A stretch of 64,000 nt of DNA from Uliginosibacterium sp. Its GTDB lineage: Bacteria; Pseudomonadota; Gammaproteobacteria; Burkholderiales; Rhodocyclaceae. Below are positions 8,107-15,641 of the stretch, in pieces. The DNA is taken from positions 1-64,000 of the forward strand of contig JADKDZ010000001.1 in the NCBI GenBank assembly GCA_016718265.1, given 5' to 3'. The notes below the pieces were generated by a model. That model ran no database searches, was not told the DNA's origin, and was given only the letters and a program-made list of their open reading frames with translations. Positions within the stretch are counted from its first letter, which is position 1. Each line of letters starts with the position of its first letter. The position numbers and the translations under genes were made by a program.

Positions 8107-9315
8107 ATGAACAGCGCAGCGACCCTGAACGCATTGATGCCGGTCACGCCACGTCCCGACATCGTCTTTACGCGAGGATCCGGTGCGCGCCTGTTTGACG
8201 CCGACGGGCGCAGTTATCTTGATTGGGTGCAAGGGTGGGCCGTCAATAGTCTGGGACACGCTCCTGACGAGCTGGTCTCTGCGCTGGCGCAGCAAGCGGT
8301 CCAGCTGATCAACCCCGGGCCCGCGTTCTACAATCAGCCCGCGCTCGATCTCGCCGCCTGGCTGGTCGCACACACGTGTTTTGATCAGGTTTTCTTCACC
8401 AGTTCTGGCGCAGAAGCCAACGAAGGCGCGATCAAGCTCGCGCGCAAGTGGGGGCAGCTCCACAAAGGCGGCGCCCACGAGATCATCACATTCCACAACA
8501 GTTTTCATGGACGGACGCTGGCCACCATGGCCGCCACCGGAAAAGCGGGCTGGGATCAACTCTTCGCGCCCGCCATGCCAGGCTTCGTCAAAGCCGACTA
8601 CAACGATCTGGAGTCCGTCCGCGAACGGATCGGGCCGCGCACTGTGGCGGTCATGCTCGAACCCATTCAGGGCGAAGCGGGTGTCATTCCGGCTGCCGAG
8701 GGCTTTCTTGCGGCATTGCGCACCCTGTGCGACGAGCACGGACTGTTGCTGATCGTTGATGAAGTCCAGACAGGCTGCGGACGCACGGGCACGCTGTTCG
8801 CGCATGAGCAAGCGGGCATTCAGCCGGACATCATGACGCTGGGCAAGGGCATCGGTGGCGGCGTCCCTCTCGGGGCGCTGCTGGCGCGGAATTCCGTGGC
8901 CTGCTTTGCCTACGGAGATCAAGGGGGAACCTACTGTGGCAATCCGCTGATGTGCGCGGCCGGCCTGGCTGTCATGGAGAAGATTGGCGCGCCCGGCTTC
9001 CTCGCGCACGTCCAGGCCATGAGCAAACTGTTGCTGGCCGGGCTGCAACAGATCAGCCAGCAATTCGGCTTGCGTGCTGCCCGGGGACAGGGGCTCCTGC
9101 TGGCACTGGACCTGGGACGCGACATCGCGGCTGAGGTGGTCAGCGCTGCACGCACACAGGGGTTCTTGCTCAACGCGCCACGCCCGCACCTGCTGCGTTT
9201 CATGCCGCCCTTGAACAGCACCGCCGCCGAACTTGACGAAGGACTCACCCGTTTGGCGGCCGTGCTCACCGAGGTCTGTGCCAATCAGATCTCTGGCCCG
9301 AAGCACACCGCATAG
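8107..9315 (+). CDS. argD: Acetylornithine aminotransferase-type class III transaminase
   Basis: 402 residues, usual length for the family. Class III PLP-enzyme features: SSGAEANEGAIKLARK near 100, the substrate region HNSFHGRTLATMAATG, the PLP aspartate in LLLIVDEVQTGCGRTG and the Schiff-base lysine K247 in TLGKGIGGGVPLG. It converts N-acetylglutamate semialdehyde and glutamate to N-acetylornithine in arginine synthesis, and many members also act on succinyldiaminopimelate. The ribosome site is AAGGAAT, 6 bases before ATG. Its 3' end overlaps the 3' end of nifQ by 31 bases in tail-to-tail orientation. Confidence 0.93.
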   Translation: MNSAATLNALMPVTPRPDIVFTRGSGARLFDADGRSYLDWVQGWAVNSLGHAPDELVSALAQQAVQLINPGPAFYNQPALDLAAWLVAHTCFDQVFFTSSGAEANEGAIKLARKWGQLHKGGAHEIITFHNSFHGRTLATMAATGKAGWDQLFAPAMPGFVKADYNDLESVRERIGPRTVAVMLEPIQGEAGVIPAAEGFLAALRTLCDEHGLLLIVDEVQTGCGRTGTLFAHEQAGIQPDIMTLGKGIGGGVPLGALLARNSVACFAYGDQGGTYCGNPLMCAAGLAVMEKIGAPGFLAHVQAMSKLLLAGLQQISQQFGLRAARGQGLLLALDLGRDIAAEVVSAARTQGFLLNAPRPHLLRFMPPLNSTAAELDEGLTRLAAVLTEVCANQISGPKHTA

Positions 9316-9815
9316 TCGCAGCACTCTGCACAGTGCGGTGACTTGCAAATAGGAACTTCGGCCCGTTTGCACAGCTGACGGTAGAAGAACTTCTTCCACT
9401 TCATGTCGCCCGTATTCTCGGCCGCCAGCGTGGGGAAACGCAGCTGGAGAATCGCCGACAGTTCGCTTCGCGACGGCAGGCCGAGGTCCTGCCACAGATG
9501 GTTGTCGCGCTGGGCGGCGGTTGCGATCGCAGCCGCCAGCCAGTGTGAAGTCTCGTCACGCGGTTCAGCACGCTCTTCCAGGAGTGCGAAGAGCTCATCG
9601 AATTCGTCCAACGGCGTGCAGTCGCGGGCGCCGTTCTCCAGATCGCCGGCGCCGAGCCAGTCAGACAGCCGGGTAAACGACGGTGCCGACAGCCCGCGTA
9701 TCAGCGGCGACTCGCCCAGGCGCTGCGCATGAAGCAGGGCACATGCGAGAACCAGCTGCTCAATGGCTGGTGCGCCGGTGATGCATCGGCGCAAGGGAAG
9801 ATCGGGTGCATTCAT
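9285..9815 (-). CDS. nifQ: Nitrogenase molybdenum donor protein NifQ
   Basis: 176 residues from ATG 9815, which has GGAGG 8 bases upstream; a longer frame upstream lacks a ribosome site. The C-terminal NifQ signature is complete: DMKWKKFFYRQLC, then cysteines spaced C-x7-C-x4-C-x2-C(C)-x5-CFG, which hold an iron-sulfur/Mo cluster in the family. NifQ delivers Mo to NifEN for FeMo-cofactor assembly. A sigma-54 promoter lies directly upstream, and the gene is divergent from nifE. The close placement of the mod genes fits its role as the Mo hand-over step. Confidence 0.93.
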   Translation of the reverse strand: MNAPDLPLRRCITGAPAIEQLVLACALLHAQRLGESPLIRGLSAPSFTRLSDWLGAGDLENGARDCTPLDEFDELFALLEERAEPRDETSHWLAAAIATAAQRDNHLWQDLGLPSRSELSAILQLRFPTLAAENTGDMKWKKFFYRQLCKRAEVPICKSPHCAECCDYAVCFGPEI

Positions 9816-9838
9816 GATGGCTACCTCCGGAGGCGTCC

Positions 9839-9855
9839 TTGCAAAGAACGCGCCA
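9839..9855 (-). promoter_or_regulatory. Sigma-54 (-24/-12) promoter of nifQ
   Basis: On the minus strand the sequence reads TGGCGC, 5 bases, TTGCAA, matching the RpoN consensus TGGCAC-N5-TTGCA at the invariant GG and GC with correct spacing. Expected transcription start is near 9829, about 14 bases before the nifQ ATG. Confidence 0.85.
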
Positions 9856-9942
9856 CGTGGATAGGCGACCCCGTGATTTGCGGAACAGCGCATGCGTGGC
9901 CTGGTGAGTCGTGATCTCAAACAACACAAAGACCCTGTGCTT

Positions 9943-9958
9943 TGTCACAAAACTCACA
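9943..9958. promoter_or_regulatory. NifA upstream activating sequence, shared by nifQ and nifE
   Basis: TGT (9943-9945), ten bases, ACA (9956-9958) matches the NifA enhancer TGT-N10-ACA exactly. It is centred about 120 bases upstream of the predicted nifQ start and about 76 upstream of the predicted nifE start, so one enhancer could serve both promoters. A 6-base motif can occur by chance, but the position strengthens the call. Confidence 0.7.
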
Positions 9959-10001
9959 GCCTGATCGCCGCGCGCCCGTTGTCAGATCAAGCGCTTAGCG
10001 C

Positions 10002-10017
10002 TGGCACAACTCTTGAT
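10002..10017 (+). promoter_or_regulatory. Sigma-54 type promoter of nifE
   Basis: TGGCAC (10002-10007), 5 bases, TTGAT (10013-10017). The -24 element is perfect and the spacing correct, but the -12 element has GA where GC is expected, so it is probably weaker than the nifQ promoter. It lies 33 bases before the nifE start. Confidence 0.65.
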
Positions 10018-10049
10018 ATGTGCTGCTTGAGTCCAAAAAGGAATGCGCC

Positions 10050-11447
10050 GTGAAAGCATCCGACATCCTCGCCCTGCAAAATGAACCCGCCTGCTCCCAT
10101 AACAAGGAGGAGAAGTCGGGGTGCGCACGCCCGAAGCCCGGTGCCACGGCGGGCGGCTGTACCTTTGACGGCGCCCAGATTGCGCTGCTGCCGATAGCGG
10201 ACGTTGCACATATCGTGCACGGCCCGATTGGCTGCTCGGGCAATTCCTGGGATAACCGCGGTACGCGCTCTTCCGGCCCGGCCTTGTATCGCATCGGCAT
10301 GACCACCGATCTCACCGAGCAAGATGTCATCATGGGGCGCGGCGAGAAGCGTCTCTTCCATGCCATCAAGCAGGCGATTGACGAATACGCCCCTGCCGCC
10401 GTGTTTGTCTATGCCACCTGCGTCACGGCCGTGATCGGCGATGATCTGGAGGCCGTGTGCAAAGCGGCGGAAGCCCGCTGGGGCGTACCGGTGGTGCCGG
10501 TGGACTGTGCGGGCTTCTACGGCACCAAGAACATGGGCAACCGCATTGCGGGCGAAACCATGTTGCGCCACGTGATCGGCACCCGCGAGCCCGCCCCTGC
10601 CCCCAGCCTGCCCGGCATCCAGGTCCATGACATCAGCCTGATCGGTGAGTACAACATTGCCGGCGAATTCTGGAATGTGGCCCCGCTCTTCGACGAACTG
10701 GGCTTGCGGGTGCTCGCCTCGCTCTCGGGGGACGCGCGCTACCACGAAATCCAGACCATGCATCGCGCCCAGGCCAATATGGTCGTCTGTGCCAAAGCAC
10801 TGCTGAACGTGGCACGCAAACTGAATGAGCGCTGGGGCATCCCCTATTTTGAAGGCAGCTTCTACGGCGTGGCCGATACCTCGCAAGCACTGCGCGATTT
10901 CGCCCGTCTGCTGGGTGATGCCGACCTCAGCGCGCGCACCGAGGCGCTGATCGCCCGCGAGGAAGCGAAGGTCAGCGCGGCGCTGCAGCCGTGGCGTGAG
11001 CGCCTCACCGGCAAACGTGTGCTGTTGTATACAGGCGGCGTGAAATCCTGGTCCATCGTCTCCGCGCTGCAGGATCTGGGCATGGAAGTCGTGGCGACCG
11101 GCACCAAGAAATCCACCGCTGAAGACAAGGCGCGCATCCGCGATCTGATGGGGGATGACGCGATCATGATCGACGACGGCAGCCCCAAGGCGCTGCTTGG
11201 CGCCTACAAGGATCTCTCCGCCGACATCCTGATTGCTGGCGGCCGCAATCTCTACACCGCACTCAAGGCACGCATCCCTTTCCTGGACATCAACCAAGAA
11301 CGTGAATTTGGCTACGCCGGCTACAGCGGCATGCAGGAACTCGCCCGCCAGCTGGCACTGACCATGGAAAACCCGGTCTGGCAGGCCGTACGCAGCCCCG
11401 CCCCGTGGGCGCAATCCAAACTGGCCGGCATGCCGGTGGGAGCTTGA
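10050..11447 (+). CDS. nifE: FeMo-cofactor scaffold protein NifE
   Basis: 465 residues from GTG 10050, preceded by AAAAAGGA; the family N-terminus (KASDILALQNEPACSHNKEEKSGCA) starts exactly there. Conserved NifE blocks follow: PGATAGGCTFDGAQIALLPI, HGPIGCSGNSWDNRGTRSSG, MTTDLTEQDVIMGRGEKRLF and GGRNLYTALKARIPFLDINQ. Together with NifN it forms the alpha2-beta2 scaffold on which the NifB-derived Fe-S core receives Mo and homocitrate. The fully conserved cysteines near residues 37, 62 and 124 (in GGC, IGC and ATC) are present. It is the first gene of the plus-strand nif unit. Confidence 0.96.
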   Translation: MKASDILALQNEPACSHNKEEKSGCARPKPGATAGGCTFDGAQIALLPIADVAHIVHGPIGCSGNSWDNRGTRSSGPALYRIGMTTDLTEQDVIMGRGEKRLFHAIKQAIDEYAPAAVFVYATCVTAVIGDDLEAVCKAAEARWGVPVVPVDCAGFYGTKNMGNRIAGETMLRHVIGTREPAPAPSLPGIQVHDISLIGEYNIAGEFWNVAPLFDELGLRVLASLSGDARYHEIQTMHRAQANMVVCAKALLNVARKLNERWGIPYFEGSFYGVADTSQALRDFARLLGDADLSARTEALIAREEAKVSAALQPWRERLTGKRVLLYTGGVKSWSIVSALQDLGMEVVATGTKKSTAEDKARIRDLMGDDAIMIDDGSPKALLGAYKDLSADILIAGGRNLYTALKARIPFLDINQEREFGYAGYSGMQELARQLALTMENPVWQAVRSPAPWAQSKLAGMPVGA

Positions 11448-11464
11448 GATGGCTGAAAATCTCT

Positions 11465-11553
11465 GTAGGTCGGAAAAGCGGAGCGCCTTCCGACAAGCTG
11501 ACATGAACTCCACACACATGCGTCGGAAGGCGCCTGCGGCTTTTCCGACCTAC
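11465..11553. repeat. REP-like double hairpin between nifE and nifN
   Basis: The left copy at 11465-11494 starts GTAGGTCGGAAAAGC, and its inverted partner at 11522-11553 ends GCTTTTCCGACCTAC. The outer 15 bases pair perfectly. Each copy is itself palindromic (GTCGGAA ... TTCCGAC), so the RNA can fold either as two small hairpins or one long stem. This is the style of intergenic REP elements. It fills nearly the whole 126-base nifE-nifN gap. Confidence 0.88.
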
Positions 11554-11573
11554 GCCGCGCAAGGAGTCGCTCC

Positions 11574-12980
11574 ATGAGCGAAATCATCAAACGCAGCAAA
11601 CCGCTGGCGGTGAATCCGCTCAAGGCAAGTTCGACGCTCGGTGCTTCGCTGGCCTTTCTCGGTTTGCGCCGCGCGATTCCGATGATGCACGGCTCGCAAG
11701 GCTGCACCGCCTTCGGCAAGGTGTTCTTTGTGCGCCACTTCCGCGAGCCGGTACCCCTGCAAACGACCGCGATGGACCAGATCGCCACCGTCATGAGCTC
11801 GGACGAGAACGTGATCGAAGGCCTGAAGACGATCTGCGAGAAGAGCAAGCCGGATGTCATCGGCCTGCCGACCACCGGCTTGTCTGAAACCCAAGGCACC
11901 GATATTCAGCGCTTGGTGCGCGAGTTCCGCAGCCAGTATCCGCAGTTCGACCATGTGGCTGTCGTGCCAGTAAATACCCCAGACTTCAGCGGCAGCCTGG
12001 AAAGTGGCTTCGCGCTGGCGCTGGAAGCCATCATCAACACGCTGGTACCTGAAACCCGCCACGTCGGCCGTCGCCGTCGCCAAGTCAATGTGCTGGCGTC
12101 TGCCGCCCTGACACCGGGCGATCTGGAAGTGCTGCGCGACTGGTGTGAAGCCTTCGGCCTGCGCCCGGTGCTGTTGCCGGATATCGGCGACTCGCTCGAC
12201 GGCCACCTGATCGACGCCGAATACACGCCCCTCACGCTGGGTGGCACGCCGCGCGACGAGATCGCTGCGATGGGCGAATCAATTGCCACACTGGTGATCG
12301 GTGCCTCGCTCAACCGTGCTGCCGACGCCTTGCATGCGCGCACCGGGGTGCCGGACTACCGCTTTGATCACCTGATGGGCCTGGAGGCCTGCGATCAATT
12401 CACCCAGGCGCTGGCCACGATTTCCAACACGGTCGTGCCTGCGCGTATCGAGCGCTATCGTGCCCAACTGCAGGACGCCATGGTCGACAGTCATTTCATG
12501 ACGGGCTTTCTGCGGGTCGCGCTTGCGGCCGAGCCGGATCTGCTCGCAGGCATGAGCGCCTTGTTTACCGGCATGGGTGGCGAAGTTGTCGCCGCTGTCA
12601 CCCCGATCAGCGCCGAATCACTCAAGCGCCTGCCCTGCGCAAAGGTGCATATCGGGGATTTGCAGGATCTGGAACACGCGGCAGCCGAGGGCAACGCCCA
12701 GATGCTGGTCGGCAGCTCGCATGCCGTGCAGAGCGCAGAGCGCCTTGGCTTGCCGCTCTTGCGTGCAGGTTTCCCTTTGTATGACAGGGTGGGCGGCTTT
12801 GCCCGCGCCTGGGTGGGCTACCGCGCCTCGCGGCAAGCCTTGTTCGATATCGCTAACCTCGTCCTGGAGCAACACCATGACATCCCGGCCTACCGCTCCG
12901 TGTTCTGGTCTGGCGGACCCCGTGACCACGAAGCATCCCTCCCCGCTTCGCCGCGTGTCACTGGCCTGGTCCGCCACTGA
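11574..12980 (+). CDS. nifN: FeMo-cofactor scaffold protein NifN
   Basis: 468 residues. The N-terminal blocks KPLAVNPLKASSTLGASLAF, PMMHGSQGCTAFGKVFFVRH and FREPVPLQTTAMDQIATVM are the NifN hallmarks, and DVIGLPTTGLSETQGTDI follows. It is the beta-type partner of NifE in the cofactor scaffold and is paralogous to NifK. Residues 440-468 are poorly conserved and overlap nifX in another frame. AAGGAGTC precedes the ATG. Confidence 0.95.
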   Translation: MSEIIKRSKPLAVNPLKASSTLGASLAFLGLRRAIPMMHGSQGCTAFGKVFFVRHFREPVPLQTTAMDQIATVMSSDENVIEGLKTICEKSKPDVIGLPTTGLSETQGTDIQRLVREFRSQYPQFDHVAVVPVNTPDFSGSLESGFALALEAIINTLVPETRHVGRRRRQVNVLASAALTPGDLEVLRDWCEAFGLRPVLLPDIGDSLDGHLIDAEYTPLTLGGTPRDEIAAMGESIATLVIGASLNRAADALHARTGVPDYRFDHLMGLEACDQFTQALATISNTVVPARIERYRAQLQDAMVDSHFMTGFLRVALAAEPDLLAGMSALFTGMGGEVVAAVTPISAESLKRLPCAKVHIGDLQDLEHAAAEGNAQMLVGSSHAVQSAERLGLPLLRAGFPLYDRVGGFARAWVGYRASRQALFDIANLVLEQHHDIPAYRSVFWSGGPRDHEASLPASPRVTGLVRH

Positions 12981-13422
12981 CCCCGAGCCGGGCACGCAAC
13001 ACGCGAGTTTGCGGGTGGCTTTTGCCAGCCGCGACCGCACACACGTTGACCAGCACTTCGGTGCTGCAGAGGGCTTCGTCCTCTACAACGTGGATGCCGA
13101 GCGTGCCCGGCTGGCCGGCGTGGTCGAATTCGCGCCGCAATCCATGGACGGCAACGAGAACAAGCTGGCCGAGAAGATCGACGCCCTGGCAGGCTGCGCG
13201 GCCGTGTACTGCCTCGCAGTCGGTGGCTCGGCTGTCCGTCAGCTGCTTGCCGCGGGCATTCAGCCCATGCGGCTGGCGGAGAGCACGGCCATCGAAGAAT
13301 TGCTCCATTCGATCCGTGACGGCGTACGCCATGGCGGTATCAGCTGGATCGACAAGGTGGTACATCGTGACGCCGATGCACAGCGCTTCGACCGCATGGC
13401 CGAGGAAGGATGGCAGGAATGA
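12877..13422 (+). CDS. nifX: FeMo-cofactor carrier protein NifX
   Basis: 181 residues from ATG 12877, preceded by GGAG 7 bases upstream. The dinitrogenase-iron-molybdenum-cofactor binding domain starts near residue 48 (LRVAFASRDRTHVDQHFGAA) and includes YCLAVGGSAVRQLLAAGIQP. NifX holds NifB-cofactor and VK-cluster intermediates during transfer to NifEN. The C-terminal RDADAQRFDRMAEEGWQE is typical of proteobacterial NifX. The GTG at 12922 (TTKHPSPLRRVSLAW) is a good alternative start, because homologues often begin with a similar PLRRL segment. It overlaps the end of nifN by 104 bases, or 59 with the alternative. Confidence 0.9.
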   Translation: MTSRPTAPCSGLADPVTTKHPSPLRRVSLAWSATDPEPGTQHASLRVAFASRDRTHVDQHFGAAEGFVLYNVDAERARLAGVVEFAPQSMDGNENKLAEKIDALAGCAAVYCLAVGGSAVRQLLAAGIQPMRLAESTAIEELLHSIRDGVRHGGISWIDKVVHRDADAQRFDRMAEEGWQE

Positions 13423-13859
13423 TCGCGCGTACCGGTCAGGTCATCAGCATCCATGCCACGCACATCGAGGTGGGAATCACTGCGCCGGCTGCCTGCGGCC
13501 AGTGCAGCAGCAGCTCGCGCTGCCACGGCACACACGACAAAAGAATTTCGCTGCCCCTGAGCCCCGGGCTGACGCCGGGGGAAGAGATCACGCTGGCCAT
13601 CGAAGATCGCCAGCTGCATGTCTCGGCACTGCTCACTTATCTGATGCCCACGCTGACGCTGTTGCTCGGCGCGGGTCTTGCCGAGGCGGTCTGGCCCGGC
13701 AACACCGCCAGCTTCCTGGGCGCCGCAGCAGGCCTCGCCGCCGGGCTGCTCGCACTGCCGCTGACGAGCCGCGCACTGGGCCTGGCCAGTTTGACGCCCT
13801 GTGTCATCCCCCACCCAAGCAATGAACTTTTCACCCATCGAGAGAGTAGCCAATCATGA
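13410..13859 (+). CDS. RseC/MucC-family membrane protein inside the nif operon
   Basis: 149 residues. The N-terminal cytoplasmic part has the RseC cysteine motif C-x2-C-x5-C (CGQCSSSSRC, near residues 29-38). Two transmembrane helices follow (about 71-88 and 100-120) in the usual RseC arrangement. RseC proteins act with Rsx/Rnf electron-transfer complexes in reducing SoxR, and Rnf supplies low-potential electrons to nitrogenase in many diazotrophs; a link to nitrogenase electron supply is therefore inferred from position. It overlaps nifX by 13 bases and the next gene by 4. Confidence 0.82.
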   Translation: MAGMIARTGQVISIHATHIEVGITAPAACGQCSSSSRCHGTHDKRISLPLSPGLTPGEEITLAIEDRQLHVSALLTYLMPTLTLLLGAGLAEAVWPGNTASFLGAAAGLAAGLLALPLTSRALGLASLTPCVIPHPSNELFTHRESSQS

Positions 13860-14305
13860 GCACCGACCCCCTGATGAACACTGACTTCATGAAAGAGATG
13901 CTGCGGCAGATGCGCGCCCTCGACGTGTATGGCGTCCATGACGGCAAATCGCCCGACGCGCTGTTAAGCGCCTTCATCATGACCAAGGAACGCAAGGCCA
14001 CGATCCCGCTGGTCGGCGACCCCGACGAGCAAACCCTGGCCCGCGTGCGTGCCTTCTACAATGCCATCGCCATTCTTATCGAAAAGGAATGCGGCAAGAT
14101 GGCCACCTCGCTCGTCCATCTGTCGCACGAAGGCTTTGGACGCGCCCTGATCACAGTCGGCAAGCTCGTCGCCGTCGACCGCACGCTGCGCGATGTGCAC
14201 CGCTTCGGCTTCGAGAGTTTCTCCAAGATGAAGACCGAAGCCGACAAGCATCTGTCGGTGGCCATCGAGCTGGTGGGTCGACACGCCGACGTCGCAGGTC
14301 TCTGA
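13856..14305 (+). CDS. NifX-associated nitrogen fixation protein (DUF269 family)
   Basis: 149 residues, all helical by composition and without membrane segments. MKEMLRQMRALDVYGVHDGK, GDPDEQTLARVRAFYNAIA and LVHLSHEGFGRALITVGKLV (the three conserved blocks) identify the family that always follows nifX in proteobacterial nif clusters. Its biochemical role is unknown, though it is assumed to assist cofactor handling. The ATGA overlap with the rseC-like gene indicates translational coupling. Confidence 0.9.
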   Translation: MSTDPLMNTDFMKEMLRQMRALDVYGVHDGKSPDALLSAFIMTKERKATIPLVGDPDEQTLARVRAFYNAIAILIEKECGKMATSLVHLSHEGFGRALITVGKLVAVDRTLRDVHRFGFESFSKMKTEADKHLSVAIELVGRHADVAGL

Positions 14306-14316
14306 GGCGCGATGCC

Positions 14317-14544
14317 ATGCACGACGACGCGATCAAGGATCTCGACAAGGAAGTGCGGCGCCTCAAGCGGATCGCCGCCGAATGGGCCGGTCAGCTGCAC
14401 GACCTCGTCGAGGAGCGCCTGCCCGCCGCCTACGAAGAGTTACCGGCGCTGAGCGCGTCAACGCTCGATGCCTGCCGCCTGTGGGCGCAAGCCCAGCAGC
14501 GACTGGAAGCGGCCCAACGGGCTGCTTCGGCCGCACAGCCCTGA
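14317..14544 (+). CDS. Small CCE_0567-family nif protein
   Basis: 75 residues from ATG 14317, with GAGG 9 bases upstream. The sequence DDAIKDLDKEVRRLKRIAAE and the following EWAGQLHDLVEERLPAAYEELP are predicted as a helical hairpin, the known form of the CCE_0567-type small proteins encoded after the DUF269 gene. Members of this family have been described as metal-binding or nitrogenase-associated; a firm function is lacking. It lies 11 bases after the DUF269 gene. Confidence 0.85.
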   Translation: MHDDAIKDLDKEVRRLKRIAAEWAGQLHDLVEERLPAAYEELPALSASTLDACRLWAQAQQRLEAAQRAASAAQP

Positions 14545-14586
14545 ATCACCAACCACCCACTGAACTTTGCACAAGGAGTCACCACC

Positions 14587-14889
14587 ATGGAACCCATTAC
14601 CGCCATCACCCGGGGCGGCACCGTCTGGACGCCCGAATTTGCCACCGCACTCGATGCCAAGAAATGCATCGGCTGTGGCCGCTGCTACAAAGTCTGTACC
14701 CGCGAGGTACTGGAGCTGATTGATCGCAGTGAAGATGACCTCCCGGAAGATGACGACGAGGATGACAGCGAGAGCATCTCGTCCGTCATGTCGCTTGCCA
14801 ATCCGATGGACTGCACGGGCTGCGGCGCCTGCTCGCGCGTCTGCCCGAAGGACTGCTTCTCTCACTCCGCACTGCCCCTCGGCGCCTGA
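14587..14889 (+). CDS. fdxB: Nif-specific 2[4Fe-4S] ferredoxin III
   Basis: 100 residues. Two cluster motifs are present: CIGCGRCYKVC near residue 29 and CTGCGACSRVCPKDC near residue 76. Between them is a strongly acidic insertion (EDDLPEDDDEDDSES), typical of ferredoxin III from nif clusters. It probably donates electrons in cofactor assembly or to nitrogenase reductase. AAGGAG lies 8 bases upstream of the ATG. Confidence 0.94.
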   Translation: MEPITAITRGGTVWTPEFATALDAKKCIGCGRCYKVCTREVLELIDRSEDDLPEDDDEDDSESISSVMSLANPMDCTGCGACSRVCPKDCFSHSALPLGA

Positions 14890-14897
14890 CCGGTCCC

Positions 14898-14926
14898 GCA
14901 AGGCTGTTCGCCCCGGACAGCCTTGC
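14898..14926. terminator. Perfect hairpin after fdxB
   Basis: The 10-base arms GCAAGGCTGT (14898-14907) and ACAGCCTTGC (14917-14926) enclose a 9-base loop. No T-run follows on the plus strand, so it may be a processing or attenuation structure rather than a simple terminator. It ends 17 bases before the next gene. Confidence 0.6.
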
Positions 14927-14943
14927 GTCCGCATCAACCCGAC

Positions 14944-15363
14944 ATGACGGCCATCGAGCCGCGCCTCCTGCTGTGTCACAAACACCGCACCAGCGCCCGC
15001 CTGCATTTCTTGCGCTTCGCGCACGGCGTGCTGGGCTTCTCGCCCTTGCCGGCGGGCATGCGCATCGTCGCGGCACGTGCCGCAGGCACCGTCGCCATCC
15101 ATCCTGCTGCCTGGGTTCATCAGGCCGAAGTCACACTCAAGCTCGACCCGCATTCACTTGTATCGGAGCCTGACTTCCATGCTGCGGCACGTTCGGCGCA
15201 GGGCGAGATTCCCATTCTGCTCGCGTGCTTCACCGCGCTCGATCTGCCTCAAGCAAGCGCTACGCGCCTCGGGGCGCGCTGGCAGCTGATCACCGAAGCC
15301 AAGGACTTGCCGGAAGCCGAACGCGAAATCCTCCGTCTCGGCTATGAATTCCTGATCGGCTGA
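14944..15363 (+). CDS. Uncharacterised protein at the end of the nif cluster
   Basis: 139 residues from ATG 14944; a TTG at 14923 would add seven. I do not recognise the family. It lacks membrane segments and a signal peptide, and contains LLLCHKHRTSARLHFLRFAH at the N-terminus and DLPEAEREILRLGYEFLIG at the C-terminus. The good codon use over the full length and the position right after fdxB suggest a genuine nif-linked gene, separated only by the hairpin at 14898-14926. A role in nitrogen fixation is inferred from location alone. Confidence 0.65.
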   Translation: MTAIEPRLLLCHKHRTSARLHFLRFAHGVLGFSPLPAGMRIVAARAAGTVAIHPAAWVHQAEVTLKLDPHSLVSEPDFHAAARSAQGEIPILLACFTALDLPQASATRLGARWQLITEAKDLPEAEREILRLGYEFLIG

Positions 15364-15641
15364 AGACCCGCGCCCCGCTTGCTTCTGCAATGACATAAGC
15401 CTGAACGCCAGGCACCACCTGCCTCACAAGCCAGGCTGTCTGCAGAAGTCCGCTGGACGCGGCTCTCCAGCCACCCTGTTTCAAACAGAAAATGCCGCGC
15501 ACTATAGATTCGGCCCTCAAACAGCTTGAAAAATGATGCGAAAAGCTTCGTGTCTTCGTGCCTTCGTGAGAGCGAAAAGCACCGCACACGAAGGCGCTGC
15601 GAGGCTGCCACCGCTGCGCTCGCAACTACTTGAGGGCCGGA

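Noticed and set aside
14545..14586. TTTGCAC before fdxB as the -12 element of a sigma-54 promoter
   Set aside because: No GG element is found 11-12 bases upstream, so the match is fortuitous.
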